Shown here in pieces: positions 45,354 to 54,303 of a stretch of DNA of 64,000 nt. Position numbers and translations under genes: made by a program. Within the stretch, counting starts at the first letter, position 1. Each line of letters starts with the position of its first letter. The stretch is taken from NCBI RefSeq assembly GCF_028743515.2, contig NZ_CP117969.2, positions 741,001-805,000 on the forward strand, in the 5' to 3' direction. This DNA comes from Imtechella halotolerans (GTDB lineage Bacteria; Bacteroidota; Bacteroidia; Flavobacteriales; Flavobacteriaceae). The notes under the pieces were generated by a model. It saw nothing but the letters and a program-made list of their open reading frames with translations, was not told where the DNA came from and searched no databases.

Positions 45354-45476
45354 ATGGCTATAAGTAATTGCTTGTTCTCGACTACTTCTGAAAATTCTCG
45401 CGGATTTTAAGTTTGGTGTGTTCTTGCAAAGTTTCGTGCTAACCCACGCAACTACTAATAGCCGAGACCGTTGGGC
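45354..45476 (+). repeat. attC-like imperfect palindrome (site c)
   Basis: Left arm GGCTATAAGTAATTGC (45356-45371) and right arm GCAACTACTAATAGCC (45448-45463) are complementary at 14 of 16 positions around a roughly 76-base middle. The right arm is followed by GAGACC and GTTGGGC, an exact GTTRRRY integron R' core. The left core is displaced by the group II intron. The next gene starts about 30 bases later. Confidence 0.65.
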
Positions 45477-45502
45477 TTAATTAAAACGATACCTGCAAAA
45501 AA

Positions 45503-46177
45503 ATGAAATTATTAGTTTTATCTGATTATGGTTCAAGAGAATATCTGAAAAAGAAAAATCCATCTGAATCGGACATCCTTGAGACTATGAATTCTATTGA
45601 TTGGAATTTATTTCATCAAGTTGTTCTGAGTAAAAATAACTACGATTGGATTGAAGTAGGAGGAAATCTAAAAGAAGACGGACTTTCAGTTATGTACGAA
45701 AAAAATAATGAGCAATTTGTTATTAACAAAGCTCCTTCTTCCATAAATCAATTGACTGAAATATTATTATCTTATTTCAACAATGATGGTAAGTTCAATA
45801 AAATATATAAATTCAATGGAGAAAACAACAAATCGAACTCAACCTATGACGCTGAAAAAGTATTAAAGAATCTTATTGAAAATGAACGAAAAGCATCTTT
45901 TGAGAAAAATAAAACAGAAAGTTATTCAGCGTGGGAAATGATTTTAATTTTTGTCTTTGGACCTTTAAAATTCTTTCATCGGTATGATGTTGTATTTAGT
46001 TTAAGAAAAGAAAATTATTTATTAAAATTTAAACAGCGGATTAAAATTTTGACTTTAGGATTTATTAGTTGGTTTATTGTTATTTATCTCACATTTAATT
46101 ATTATGAACAAAAAAGACTTCAAGAAATTGAAAACATTGACATCTCTGATTGGAAGAAAAAACACGGATATGAATAA
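45503..46177 (+). CDS. Hypothetical protein with C-terminal membrane helix (cassette gene)
   Basis: A 224-residue protein, mostly soluble and charged, with one strong membrane helix near the end (LTLGFISWFIVIYLTF) and a short cytoplasmic tail. No known domain. It is the only gene in a segment whose left end (GTTGGGCTTAATT) and right end (AACTAAGCCCAAC) are complementary at 12 of 13 bases, the expected arrangement for an integron-type gene cassette. Confidence 0.6.
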   Translation: MKLLVLSDYGSREYLKKKNPSESDILETMNSIDWNLFHQVVLSKNNYDWIEVGGNLKEDGLSVMYEKNNEQFVINKAPSSINQLTEILLSYFNNDGKFNKIYKFNGENNKSNSTYDAEKVLKNLIENERKASFEKNKTESYSAWEMILIFVFGPLKFFHRYDVVFSLRKENYLLKFKQRIKILTLGFISWFIVIYLTFNYYEQKRLQEIENIDISDWKKKHGYE

Positions 46178-46187
46178 AAATAACTAA

Positions 46188-46211
46188 GCCCAACACCGGT
46201 AACCGTTGCAC
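46188..46211 (+). repeat. Collapsed attC-like core site (site d)
   Basis: GCCCAAC (46188-46194) is an exact RYYYAAC core and GTTGCAC (46205-46211) a one-off GTTRRRY core, with ACCGGTAACC between. It shares its layout with site b. The hairpin arms seen in sites c, g and h are missing. Confidence 0.55.
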
Positions 46212-46244
46212 AAGCCTATAATTTTAAAAAAACAAGATACAAAT

Positions 46245-46262
46245 AAGCCCTTTTAAGGGCTT
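46245..46262 (+). terminator. Hairpin terminator
   Basis: AAGCCCTT pairs with AAGGGCTT around a two-base loop and is followed by a T-rich run. It follows the cassette gene at 45503 and resembles the terminator after site b. Confidence 0.7.
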
Positions 46263-46324
46263 TTCTTTTAGGTGTAAATTGCTTGCACCCTAAAATGGCA
46301 TCATCTTACAAAGTATGTAAATAG

Positions 46325-46357
46325 AAATTAACGGGGGTCATGACCCCAGTTAATTTT
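46325..46357. repeat. Palindrome upstream of the IS256 remnant
   Basis: AAATTAAC and GTTAATTT flank GGGGTCATGACCCC; the whole is symmetric except for one position. It lies 25-50 bases before the transposase start and could be the inner end or an operator of the element. Confidence 0.6.
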
Positions 46358-46379
46358 TATTAATCTTTAAATTTACATA

Positions 46380-46772
46380 GTGATGAAAAAAGAAGACCTA
46401 TTAATCGATGAGTTCTTAAAACAGTTCAAGAAAGGAGCTGAGCTGAATGATTTTTTAAAGCAAATTCAAAAGCGAGGGATAGAAAAGATGCTCGAAGGAG
46501 AGTTGGATGATCACGTTGGGTATGATAAAAACCAGCCCACAACACATACTAATTCTCGAAATGGATATTCCAAGAAAAAGATTCGTGCCTCCTTTGGAGA
46601 ATCTCAAATTCAAGTGCCCAGAGATCGAGATGCTTCCTTTAATCCAATGATTGTTCCTAAACGGGAGAATATGGTTGACGGGATAGAAAATATCATTGTA
46701 TCACTCTATGCCAAGGGGATGCATCAGACTTATTCTTCGAATGTCGATTATGCCGTGGGAAATCACGCCTGA
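46380..46772 (+). pseudogene. IS256-family (mutator) transposase, N-terminal remnant
   Basis: The first about 113 residues match the mutator transposase head (GIEKMLEGELDDHVGYDKN, SRNGYSKKKIR, VPRDRDASFNP and GIENIIVSLYAKGM). The frame then runs into unrelated DNA at about 46733 (HQTYSSNV...) which is the reverse of the rteC tail. The DDE catalytic part (about 280 residues) is missing. Confidence 0.85.
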
Positions 46773-47419
46773 AACGTGAAGCACATAAACCAATTCGATA
46801 AGGACATTTTTACTGTCAGTCCAGAATATTTCTTTAGAACTTTCCTGCTTTTGCATAATCACATCAGGTCTTTGTCGGGATTGATTTTTGTCAGCAGATA
46901 GGTGTACAATAATTCGTTAGAGATAATACGGCAACTTTATAATCAAAAAAGTAGAAAATGCTGGGTCAAACTCAAATACAATGCTGTTCAGCCCATCGTG
47001 ATAACCTATACCTCGCTTAAAATAGTATCGTCCTAATCCGTTCGTCCCAATCGATAATACCTATAGAAATCAGAATTACAGATATGCTCAATGTATTTCC
47101 ATTTCAAATTTTCAATTTTGTCGAAAAATAACCGTAATACATCTTTCATCTGCTAACTGGGCAAGTCGTTTCAATGCGATAAACCTTGTTATAATGAATC
47201 AACTTACCAAGAATTTGTGGTTTAATAGTTCGGAAAAATGGTATTTCTTCCTCATCATCACTTTTAAAACCTGTTTTAACAATATCCTTTTTGTCAAAAA
47301 ATAACAGGTCTTGTAGATACAATATCATTTCATGAGCCTCGTTGATCAGCCTTTTGCTTTGAGATTGAATCTTCCTTATTGTGTATCTCTAAAATAATAG
47401 TGTGTAATGAGTGTTCCAT
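46735..47419 (-). pseudogene. RteC-like regulator remnant (CTnDOT-type conjugative transposon)
   Basis: In order along the minus strand, three frames give RLINEAHEMILYLQDLLFFD, KPQILGKLIHYNKVYRIET, then NSDFYRYYRLGRTD, SIVFEFDPAFST and DYKVA, and finally LIELVYVLHVSGVISHG. This is the RteC protein order, with several frameshifts and stops. RteC activates excision genes of tetracycline-inducible conjugative transposons, so this is a scar of a CTnDOT-like element. Its 3' end is joined to the IS256 remnant. Confidence 0.75.
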
Positions 47420-47696
47420 AGTTAATATTTTTTCTGAGAACACCCTAAAATTTTATTGTCAGCATCCTCAATTAGATTACTAACTTTAATTTTACAAATG
47501 AAAATATCCCCCAAGTTGGGGGATCCTTGAGGAATATTTATAAATATTTTGCCCCACCCTGAAATAACGATATGTTTTAATCCATTGTAGGCATCTATCT
47601 TGTAATTACAATGATCATTAAGCCCTTCCCCACGAATTTAAAACCAGCATAAACTTATTTAAAGCTTTTTCATACGTATTGATATTGGACTTATAG
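47420..47696. other. Spacer without recognised features
   Basis: About 280 bases between the rteC remnant and the next gene. It contains a short inverted word (CCCCCAAGTTGGGGG, 47510-47524), otherwise nothing I can name. Confidence 0.4.
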
Positions 47697-47726
47697 GTGC
47701 TATTTATTTTTTATATTCTTGTAATA

Positions 47727-49148
47727 ATGAAAAATACTAAAACTGTCCAAATTGTTCAGTGTATGATCAAGTATATCTTATTTATAGCATTATTCGGTGT
47801 ATCAAAAAGCGAGGCAGAACTTGTTTCTCTGACATTTAGGAATGATAGTCTGGATCTAGTCTATACTGATAAATCTGTTGTCAAAACAGTATTTTTTCAA
47901 GTAAAACACAAACGGAAAGGTTCTCTTGAGATTTTATCGGTAAATAAAAATATCCAAATTCTGCCTTTTCTTCCATTTCTGTATAGCAAAGTTGATTTTA
48001 ACAGAACGCGAATTGGTTTCACAACCAATGGAGAATTGGATGAAAAAGGGCGCAGATTAGCAGAAATATGGCTAAAAAACAATACGCTTGAGCATAAAGA
48101 AGAATACACCTATTCTGAAGATGGAAGGGAAAGGATAAAGCAGGATTACCATATGCCGGGAACGCAAAAATCAACCAAAACAACAGGAAGATATGATGCA
48201 AATAATAACCTGATATTTAAGCAATGTATAGAATATTCAGGCAATCCGTTGGACATTGAAACATATGAGTACAAATACGATTCCGAAAAAAATTGGACAG
48301 AAAGAAAAAGCTACCGTCAATCGGTAGATAATGGTATAATTGGAGATCGGATATTAGTAAATATTGAGATTAGAGAAATCACGTATTATTCCGAGACGAA
48401 TAAACCACGGCAGTTTCAATTACCACAATTTCCGGAAAAAGCACAAGAGATCAGAACTGTGATCCCGCAACTGGCCAAAATAAAACAAGAGCGGATAAAT
48501 GCTTCCTACGAGGCCGTGGAAAGCGGTAATTTTGAAAGGGAGATTGTACTAAAAGAAGCCGCTGCCATTGATGATTTTACACCTGCATTCTGGAAACGTG
48601 TAAAAGTTGATTATGGAAATTTAGATTCAGATCCGGATGAAGAAGCTGTAGCGGTATATGAAACGTCTATCTTGGCAGATCTCGGCTATAAACACAGCTT
48701 GGCCGTTTATAAAAAAATAGACAACGGCTGGAGACTTTGGCACCAGACTACCTCGCCAGTTTTATCAACGCAAGCCGGTGGAATGATGGGCAACCCTTTT
48801 TACGGAATAGCCATTGAACGGAAATGTATTGTAATCAACCATTTTGGAGGCAGCAGGCAAAAATGGAACTACACCCACCGTTACCGCTTTCAGAATAACA
48901 ACTGGTATGTAATAGGCGCCACCATAAACTTTGGTGCCCCTTGTGATTATTTCAAGACACTGGACTATAATCTAGTCACGGGCGATATCCTTGCGGACCA
49001 TACCACTGAAAGCTGTGATGAAGATGGCTTTGCCGATGCAACAAAACGTGAAGAAAAATTAAAAATAAAAAATCCACTCCAACTTATGGATGATTTCACG
49101 CCTGGCGAAAATGAAATTAAAATAGGGGGAGAGTTTTGGTATTACTGA
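47727..49148 (+). CDS. Hypothetical exported protein with VCBS-like C-terminal half
   Basis: I prefer the ATG at 47727 (MKNTKTVQ), which places a signal peptide near the start. The 473-residue product has an N-terminal part with RHS-like short motifs (YTYSEDGRERI, YDANNNL, YEYKYDSEKNWTE) and a C-terminal part with LDSDPDEEAVAVYET, a calcium-type Asp-rich loop, then MMGNPFYGIAIERKCIVINHFGG and HRYRFQNNNWYVIG. The latter recurs in periplasmic Bacteroidota proteins of unknown function. Codon use is less AT-rich than its neighbours, suggesting separate transfer. Confidence 0.55.
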   Translation: MKNTKTVQIVQCMIKYILFIALFGVSKSEAELVSLTFRNDSLDLVYTDKSVVKTVFFQVKHKRKGSLEILSVNKNIQILPFLPFLYSKVDFNRTRIGFTTNGELDEKGRRLAEIWLKNNTLEHKEEYTYSEDGRERIKQDYHMPGTQKSTKTTGRYDANNNLIFKQCIEYSGNPLDIETYEYKYDSEKNWTERKSYRQSVDNGIIGDRILVNIEIREITYYSETNKPRQFQLPQFPEKAQEIRTVIPQLAKIKQERINASYEAVESGNFEREIVLKEAAAIDDFTPAFWKRVKVDYGNLDSDPDEEAVAVYETSILADLGYKHSLAVYKKIDNGWRLWHQTTSPVLSTQAGGMMGNPFYGIAIERKCIVINHFGGSRQKWNYTHRYRFQNNNWYVIGATINFGAPCDYFKTLDYNLVTGDILADHTTESCDEDGFADATKREEKLKIKNPLQLMDDFTPGENEIKIGGEFWYY

Positions 49149-49283
49149 TGAATAAATCTGAATAGGCACTCCAATAAAATATTAGTTCCAGTAGATGAGA
49201 TGGTGCTTTCAATACCTTCCTGCGAAAAAAAAGATGGGAATATTCTGGTGGATTAAAGGTTACACACAAACAATATAGCTGAC

Positions 49284-50426
49284 ATGGAGAAAGAAAAGAA
49301 TCACCATAAAAGAACAAACAGATCAAAAATGTTGAAAAAAATAACTGTCATAATAGTCATTCTAATCGTTTTATTAGTAACCGCATGGACCTATATAAAT
49401 CGAGATGGTTCTGCATGGCGTTATATCAATCGAGGTACTACTGAAGAGATTGGAGATGTTATTGCTGAGCATGTCTCTGAATTATATGTAAACATAGCCG
49501 ATCATGCGATCATGAAAAAAGGTAAATTATTGAATGAAAAATATAAAATTGAATATCAGAAATTGCCTGACACCTTATACACCTTAGAGTATGGCGAATA
49601 CCTGTATCCTCTTTTTTATGAAGACCATAAAAAGGATGAAGAAAACAATTGGTTCTCTCCAATAGATGAACATGATTTGGAAGTATTTAACAAAAATCTA
49701 GACTCCATGGTAGATATCAAGAATATGAAATATATGGTCCAATATTTAAATTTGGTTGCAAAAAAAGCGGTAAGTCCCCCAGTATACGATTGTTCAGGTT
49801 GCATATTTACGGATATTGATATGTTTAATACCTATTACAGAGATGAATTTTCGAGTTATGGGATGACCCAACTACCGCTTGTTCTAAAAGAAAAAATCAT
49901 TGAGTTTTATAATTCTAACGAGGGACAACGTTTTCGATATGTAGAAAAGGGAAATCAGTCAAGCTCAGATTTGATATGGAGCGGTAATTTGACTGGGAAT
50001 GAAAAAACCGATTATGCCATTCTCTTTAAGGATGGTGACAATGAGCTGGAAGATAATTATCTTTTGGTAGTCTTTGCAGGAAGTAATACTGGTTATTATA
50101 TAGTGTATAGTGAAAAGTTTTATGATAAAGTAATTTTAGAAGCTCTAAAAACCAATGTGGATGTCAAGGAATATTACAGACAAATTTATATGAATGCTGA
50201 TGATTTTGTAGAAACGGCCAATGATGGGATTGTACTCAAACAAATGAATGAAGTTGATAGGGTTTTGGTCTATAATAAAGAATTTGATAAAATGGTAAAC
50301 TACCACCTACGACCTTCTGTTGACATTGAAAAGGAAGAGAGAGATAAGCATGAAGAAAATGATGTAAATGAAGAGGGACATGAGCATGAAGAGGGGGATG
50401 AGTATGAAGAGGGCTATGAGTATTGA
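49284..50426 (+). CDS. Hypothetical membrane-anchored protein with acidic C-terminal repeats
   Basis: A 380-residue protein: basic N-terminus, one membrane helix (ITVIIVILIVLLVTAW), an extracytoplasmic domain with LIWSGNLTGNEKTDYAILF and DNYLLVVFAGSNTGYYIVY, and a tail of short His/Glu repeats (EEGHEHEEGDEYEEGYEY). The tail could bind metal. It follows the preceding exported protein by 135 bases on the same strand. No family recognised. Confidence 0.5.
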   Translation: MEKEKNHHKRTNRSKMLKKITVIIVILIVLLVTAWTYINRDGSAWRYINRGTTEEIGDVIAEHVSELYVNIADHAIMKKGKLLNEKYKIEYQKLPDTLYTLEYGEYLYPLFYEDHKKDEENNWFSPIDEHDLEVFNKNLDSMVDIKNMKYMVQYLNLVAKKAVSPPVYDCSGCIFTDIDMFNTYYRDEFSSYGMTQLPLVLKEKIIEFYNSNEGQRFRYVEKGNQSSSDLIWSGNLTGNEKTDYAILFKDGDNELEDNYLLVVFAGSNTGYYIVYSEKFYDKVILEALKTNVDVKEYYRQIYMNADDFVETANDGIVLKQMNEVDRVLVYNKEFDKMVNYHLRPSVDIEKEERDKHEENDVNEEGHEHEEGDEYEEGYEY

Positions 50427-50598
50427 TATTGCCAGTGAGCGATTGTTTTAATGGAGATATGAAACGCATCAACATACGAAAATGGTAATCTAAAAGTAAA
50501 ATGGTCCGATATAGAGAAGGAAACCGAGTATGTGAAATTTGAAAAATAAATTAGTCGATCTGGTTAAAAGTAAAAAACGAAAAGGATAGAGACAAATT

Positions 50599-50885
50599 AT
50601 GAAGCCGTATTATAGGAATCTGTCGATAGCCATAATAATCGCCTTTGCATGTTGTCTTGCGAAAACAGGCAAGAGAGAAAAACATGGAAACATTCTGAAG
50701 GTTTTTCGGTTGGGGACATACTGATTTTTAACGCTAAAGATCTTTCCTTAAAAAAATGATATGATCATACTAAAAGGCACTGCAGTTGCTGTTATTGAAC
50801 GGTTTCAAAAAAGATATTTCATCGATAATTCAATGTTTATAAGGAGTCTGGAGGATAGTAGCCTAGGAAGGTATTGCAAGAAATA
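50599..50885 (+). pseudogene. Decayed small lipoprotein gene
   Basis: An ATG frame opens MKPYYRNLSIAIIIAFACCLAK, a lipoprotein-like signal, and stops after 42 codons; other frames then give SEGFSVGDILIFNA and NDMIILKGTAVAVIERFQKR, ending at 50885. The surrounding 50427-51096 gap also holds coding-like scraps such as GYTLFGQEKFMDNN, so the whole interval is a graveyard of decayed genes. Confidence 0.5.
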
Positions 50886-51096
50886 ATCATTTATAGATAA
50901 TAGTAAAATACGTCTGAAACCAATTCTGAAAATCTGAAAAATGAAAAGACCAATTGTAATACTTTTTATGGATATACATTATTTGGGCAAGAAAAGTTTA
51001 TGGACAACAATGACTTCATATGGTTTATAGATCTGGACAATGATCCCGAACCACACATGTATTTGAAATTAGAAATTTAAAATCGATGGGATCATT

Positions 51097-51594
51097 GTGA
51101 AAAATTTTAAAATTTATTTACCTCTTATGTTATTCTTTGCATTGTTGAGTTGCAAAGAAAAATCAAAATTGCCTTCAACTAATCCGCCCAAACAGGAAAA
51201 AATTACAATAATTGAATGGTCAAATTATGGAGGAGATTTAGGATTTGCTCAAACACTTACCATAACGAAAGATAGTATAACGCATTCAGAATTTCTTGCA
51301 GCAGATAATAACAACATTACGGTAAATAAATACAAAAACACAAATGAGAATTGGGAATACCTTATAAACTCGTTCAAATGGAGTGATTTTAAAAAAATAA
51401 AAAGTGGAGAAAGTGTTCAAGAAGTAGATGGAACCGACCAAAAAATTCACATAAAAACTAATACAACTTCGGATTCAATAATTAATGGTCACGAGGACAA
51501 ATTAAATTACTCTAAAATCTCAACGTTTATTAAACTATTGGATAAAATAATAGATGAAAACAAAAAATCCACGGCTAACAAGGACTTCGGTTGA
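51097..51594 (+). CDS. Hypothetical lipoprotein
   Basis: A 165-residue protein from a GTG start with a lipoprotein signal (LMLFFALLSC-KEK). The mature domain alternates hydrophobic and polar residues (TIIEWSNYGGDLGFAQTLTITKDSI), suggesting a small beta-sandwich. It resembles no family I know. Orphan lipoproteins of this size are common in accessory DNA. Confidence 0.5.
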   Translation: MKNFKIYLPLMLFFALLSCKEKSKLPSTNPPKQEKITIIEWSNYGGDLGFAQTLTITKDSITHSEFLAADNNNITVNKYKNTNENWEYLINSFKWSDFKKIKSGESVQEVDGTDQKIHIKTNTTSDSIINGHEDKLNYSKISTFIKLLDKIIDENKKSTANKDFG

Positions 51595-51616
51595 GTGCAA
51601 TTTTAAAGAGTAAAAA

Positions 51617-51742
51617 ATGAAAAGTATATCAATATGGATAGCCTTGATACTATCGGCTTCTTGTCAGACAAATTCTAAAGTCCTTGAAAAAAATAATACA
51701 AATGATCTGATAGAAGATCTCTTAAAAAGAAACTTAAAATGA
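51617..51742 (+). CDS. Short lipoprotein-like peptide
   Basis: A 41-residue frame with a lipoprotein signal (IALILSASC-QTN) and a helical tail ending RNLK, overlapping the next start by ATGA. It may be a real small lipoprotein or the front of a truncated gene. Confidence 0.4.
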   Translation: MKSISIWIALILSASCQTNSKVLEKNNTNDLIEDLLKRNLK

Positions 51743-52038
51743 AAAAATGCATTTATTTAATCCTCATTGTTTTCAATTTAAACGCAACTGCCCAAACATT
51801 AAAAGACTGTTCAACCTGTTTAGTACAAATAATGCAACCAGAACAAATCGAAAACTTAAGCATTGATGAAATTCAGTATTTGGCAAATGATTTGATTGCA
51901 AGAAAAGGCTACAATTTTAAACGAGGTGACATTGATTTTTATTATTCTCAAAACGTAACTGATTTATTACCTCAAAGGAAAACTACAAGAAATACGACTC
52001 CAACACAAACAGTAGTGCTGCTGATGTGTTTCATGTGA
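51739..52038 (+). CDS. YARHG-like exported protein, shortened
   Basis: A 99-residue protein with signal peptide (LILIVFNLNATAQ). The middle matches a YARHG domain: LSIDEIQYLANDLIARKGYNF followed by DIDFYYSQ, the F/Y-A-R-x-G-Y core of peptidoglycan-linked YARHG proteins. The domain normally continues into a second aromatic half; here it changes to TTRNTTPTQTVVLLMCFM and stops, so it is probably truncated by frameshift. Confidence 0.65.
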   Translation: MKKCIYLILIVFNLNATAQTLKDCSTCLVQIMQPEQIENLSIDEIQYLANDLIARKGYNFKRGDIDFYYSQNVTDLLPQRKTTRNTTPTQTVVLLMCFM

Positions 52039-52226
52039 TGCGGTAACACATGCTTAATGGTCTTTAAAAAGTAATTTGCTTGGAGAAACAACAGGTAGGA
52101 TTACATTTCTCATATTTGTTTTTGACAGACGCTCAAAAATGATTCCTCTGGCAGTTGAAAAACTTATCCCTGTTAAAGTTGATATAAATAGGCCATTAAA
52201 AACAGGTCCATAGTAAATCTGAAAGT

Positions 52227-52273
52227 GGCCCAATGACGAGCGAAATAATTGGCCAGCATCACCGAAATAGACA
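52227..52273. repeat. IS21-like end fragment (copy 1)
   Basis: A 47-base stretch carrying CGAAATAATTGGCC and GCATCACCGAAATAGACA recurs at 59961-60007 with few changes. Such repeated GGCC/GAAATA words resemble the ends of Bacteroidota IS21-type elements. The transposase genes are gone. Confidence 0.45.
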
Positions 52274-52313
52274 TTTTCAGGCAATTCTTGAAATTTTAAA
52301 CTATATTTGAGAT

Positions 52314-52450
52314 GTTGTGCAACAGGCACACTAGCTATAAGTAATTGCTTGTTCTCGCCTACTTCTGAAAATCCATGAGGATTTTCAGTTTGGTGTGTTC
52401 TTGCAAAGTTTTGTGCTAACCCACGCAACTACTCATAGCCGAGAATGATA
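52314..52450 (+). repeat. attC-like palindrome (site c'), second copy of site c
   Basis: The middle matches site c over more than 100 bases (shared words TAAGTAATTGCTTGTTCTCG, TTTGGTGTGTTCTTGCAAAG and CTAACCCACGCAACTACT). The left core is TTGTGCAAC (52317-52325), complementary to the bases after GTT in site d. The right core reads GAGAATGATAGC where GTT is expected, so the crossover triplet is mutated. Confidence 0.65.
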
Positions 52451-52467
52451 GCTACAAGCCTGAAAAT

Positions 52468-53109
52468 ATGATAAAATTAAATACTTTTATTTGGAAGATA
52501 TTTTGGATTTTACTTATAGTTTTAAGTGCTTATTATCTTTATAGTGCAATAAACTATCGTTTTTTTAACGAAGGTTTAGGGCCGACATTTTGGAATAAAC
52601 AATTTTGGTTTGTTTCTCATTTAATAACTGCAGTACTTCCATTAATTCTTGGCCCTTTTCAATTTTGGGTTTGGTTTCGTAATCGTTATATCAAATTACA
52701 TAGATTGTTAGGGAAGTTATATATTATGGGATGTTTATTGGGAGGTCTAACAGCAATTTATCTAGGGATAACTCAACCCTATGACGGCTCAATAATTCCA
52801 ACCTTGCTGCTAGCGACTCTCTGGTTGTTTATGACTTCAGCTGCATGGTTAACTGTTAAACAAAAAAATATTCTAGCCCATCGACTATTCATGATTCGAA
52901 GTTATACTCTAACACTTGCCTTTGTATTCCTCCGTATTTTATCTGACTTAGTTTACGAGCATAATTTTTTAGCTTTTATTGACAATCAGGATGTTCGAGA
53001 TGCAACATATGAATGGATGAGTTGGGTAATTCCGATATTGGTTGTGGAATTATATATTTCATGGATTCCGTCTATTAAGAAAAATAAGCGAAAAATAACC
53101 AGCAGCTAA
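52468..53109 (+). CDS. DUF2306 membrane protein
   Basis: A 213-residue protein with about seven helices. DUF2306 marks are KLHRLLGKLYIMGCLLGG and LAHRLFMIRSYTLTLAFVFLR, each with a conserved His that could bind haem or quinone. The role is unknown. It starts about 20 bases after the right core of the palindrome at 52314-52450, as expected for a cassette gene. Confidence 0.85.
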   Translation: MIKLNTFIWKIFWILLIVLSAYYLYSAINYRFFNEGLGPTFWNKQFWFVSHLITAVLPLILGPFQFWVWFRNRYIKLHRLLGKLYIMGCLLGGLTAIYLGITQPYDGSIIPTLLLATLWLFMTSAAWLTVKQKNILAHRLFMIRSYTLTLAFVFLRILSDLVYEHNFLAFIDNQDVRDATYEWMSWVIPILVVELYISWIPSIKKNKRKITSS

Positions 53110-53135
53110 CATTGACTATAATTCATAACTTCTTA
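53105..53135 (+). repeat. Left half of an attC-like site (site e)
   Basis: GCTAACATTGACTATAATT follows the gene stop directly, as R'' cores do in the intact sites. The complementary right half was not found before the next gene, so the site is broken or too diverged. The rest of the gap (53136-53282) holds no feature. Confidence 0.35.
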
Positions 53136-53282
53136 CTTTCCTCTCGGAAAGTCCTCGCAAATTTGCTATCTTCGGTTTACGGCGGAAAATCCTCATGGAT
53201 AATTTCACAATGAAATCATGGCTAGACTTTTGGTATTTATTGCTCATACGAAATAGAATTTTCATCAAAAAAGACTTTCTAA

Positions 53283-54092
53283 ATGTCCAAATACATATTT
53301 GAAGTAGATAAAATTTGCAACTATCTACAACCACTTGCCAAACAACTTCATAACTTGTACCATTGGAATGCAAAAATTGACAGACTCCAAGAACTGTCTG
53401 TATTCACAATAGAGCAGATTGATGAAATATCAACATTGTACCCTTATGAAAAGGAATTAAGAATCAAAAAGGCTATTAATGCCAAACTTAATGAATCTTA
53501 CCAATTGACGGATAAACAATATTTTTATGATTTGTGCTTATGGATAATTAAAGATTGGGGCCGTATACTAACTAGTAATGATCAAAGTACGATCAAACTA
53601 ATTGATGATTTTTTGGCTACTGACAAACCATCTTTTAATAGAATAGCCAGTTCTTCAAAAGTGGGGTCATTTATGCGACCTACGGAATACATGATTTATG
53701 ACTCACGAGTTGCCTATTCACTCAATTGGATACTTTTATCTGAAACATCAACAAATATCTTTTTCCCCATACCCGAAGGACGAAATTCAAAAATGATGGC
53801 TTTTGACATGAATGTTCTCATAAGACTTAAAAACATAGAGCATTTCAAAAGTCAGACAACTGATGAACGGGATAATAGAATGTATATTAGCAGAAAAGAT
53901 AAGCAATTTTATATCCCCGAAAAAGAGGCATATTTTGAACTTAACGGATTAATCAGACAGGTTAATAATTATCTTTGGTTTGACGACCAAGAGAAAAAAG
54001 AGAACCTTTTTTACACAGAAATGTTATTGTTTTCAATTGCTGACAAATTGATTTTCGATGACATAACTAACCGTGTTAAAATAAAAATATAA
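53283..54092 (+). CDS. Hypothetical protein
   Basis: A 269-residue soluble protein with no signal. Recognisable landmarks are DRLQELSVFTIEQIDEISTL, LCLWIIKDWGRI and SFMRPTEYMIYDSRVAYSLNW; the last recalls an all-helical fold. I do not recognise the family. It is a single + strand gene between partial attC-like sites, so probably cassette cargo. Confidence 0.5.
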   Translation: MSKYIFEVDKICNYLQPLAKQLHNLYHWNAKIDRLQELSVFTIEQIDEISTLYPYEKELRIKKAINAKLNESYQLTDKQYFYDLCLWIIKDWGRILTSNDQSTIKLIDDFLATDKPSFNRIASSSKVGSFMRPTEYMIYDSRVAYSLNWILLSETSTNIFFPIPEGRNSKMMAFDMNVLIRLKNIEHFKSQTTDERDNRMYISRKDKQFYIPEKEAYFELNGLIRQVNNYLWFDDQEKKENLFYTEMLLFSIADKLIFDDITNRVKIKI

Positions 54093-54231
54093 CGAAATGC
54101 CATCACCCTACATAAGTAATTGCTGATAATGCGATGTTGAAGGCTTTAGTTTTTATTTGTAGCCAGTAAATCCTCAGGATTTACTAGGGAGTAAAACGTA
54201 ATTTTATAATATTTAGGTCAGCTATAAATTT
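54090..54231 (+). repeat. Left half of an attC-like site (site f)
   Basis: ACGAAATGCCATCACCC is followed by ACATAAGTAATTGCTGATAA, where ATAAGTAATTGC is the same arm word as in sites c and c'. The right half is missing; an IS66 element begins at 54232 and brings in unrelated DNA on its far side. Confidence 0.4.
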
Positions 54232-54303
54232 GTATCCGTCCGGCTAACCCCATCTTTTTCTGTATGGTATAAGACTTTAGTTTAGCGGTCAAAATTTATT
54301 GAA

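Noticed and set aside
47146-47328. A separate 60-residue minus-strand gene
   Set aside because: Its sequence is an internal piece of RteC, flanked in order by other RteC pieces in different frames.
52054-52428. A 124-codon open frame on the minus strand
   Set aside because: It runs across the IS21-like end fragment and an attC-like palindrome, has no recognisable domain and no ribosome site. It is treated as a chance frame.
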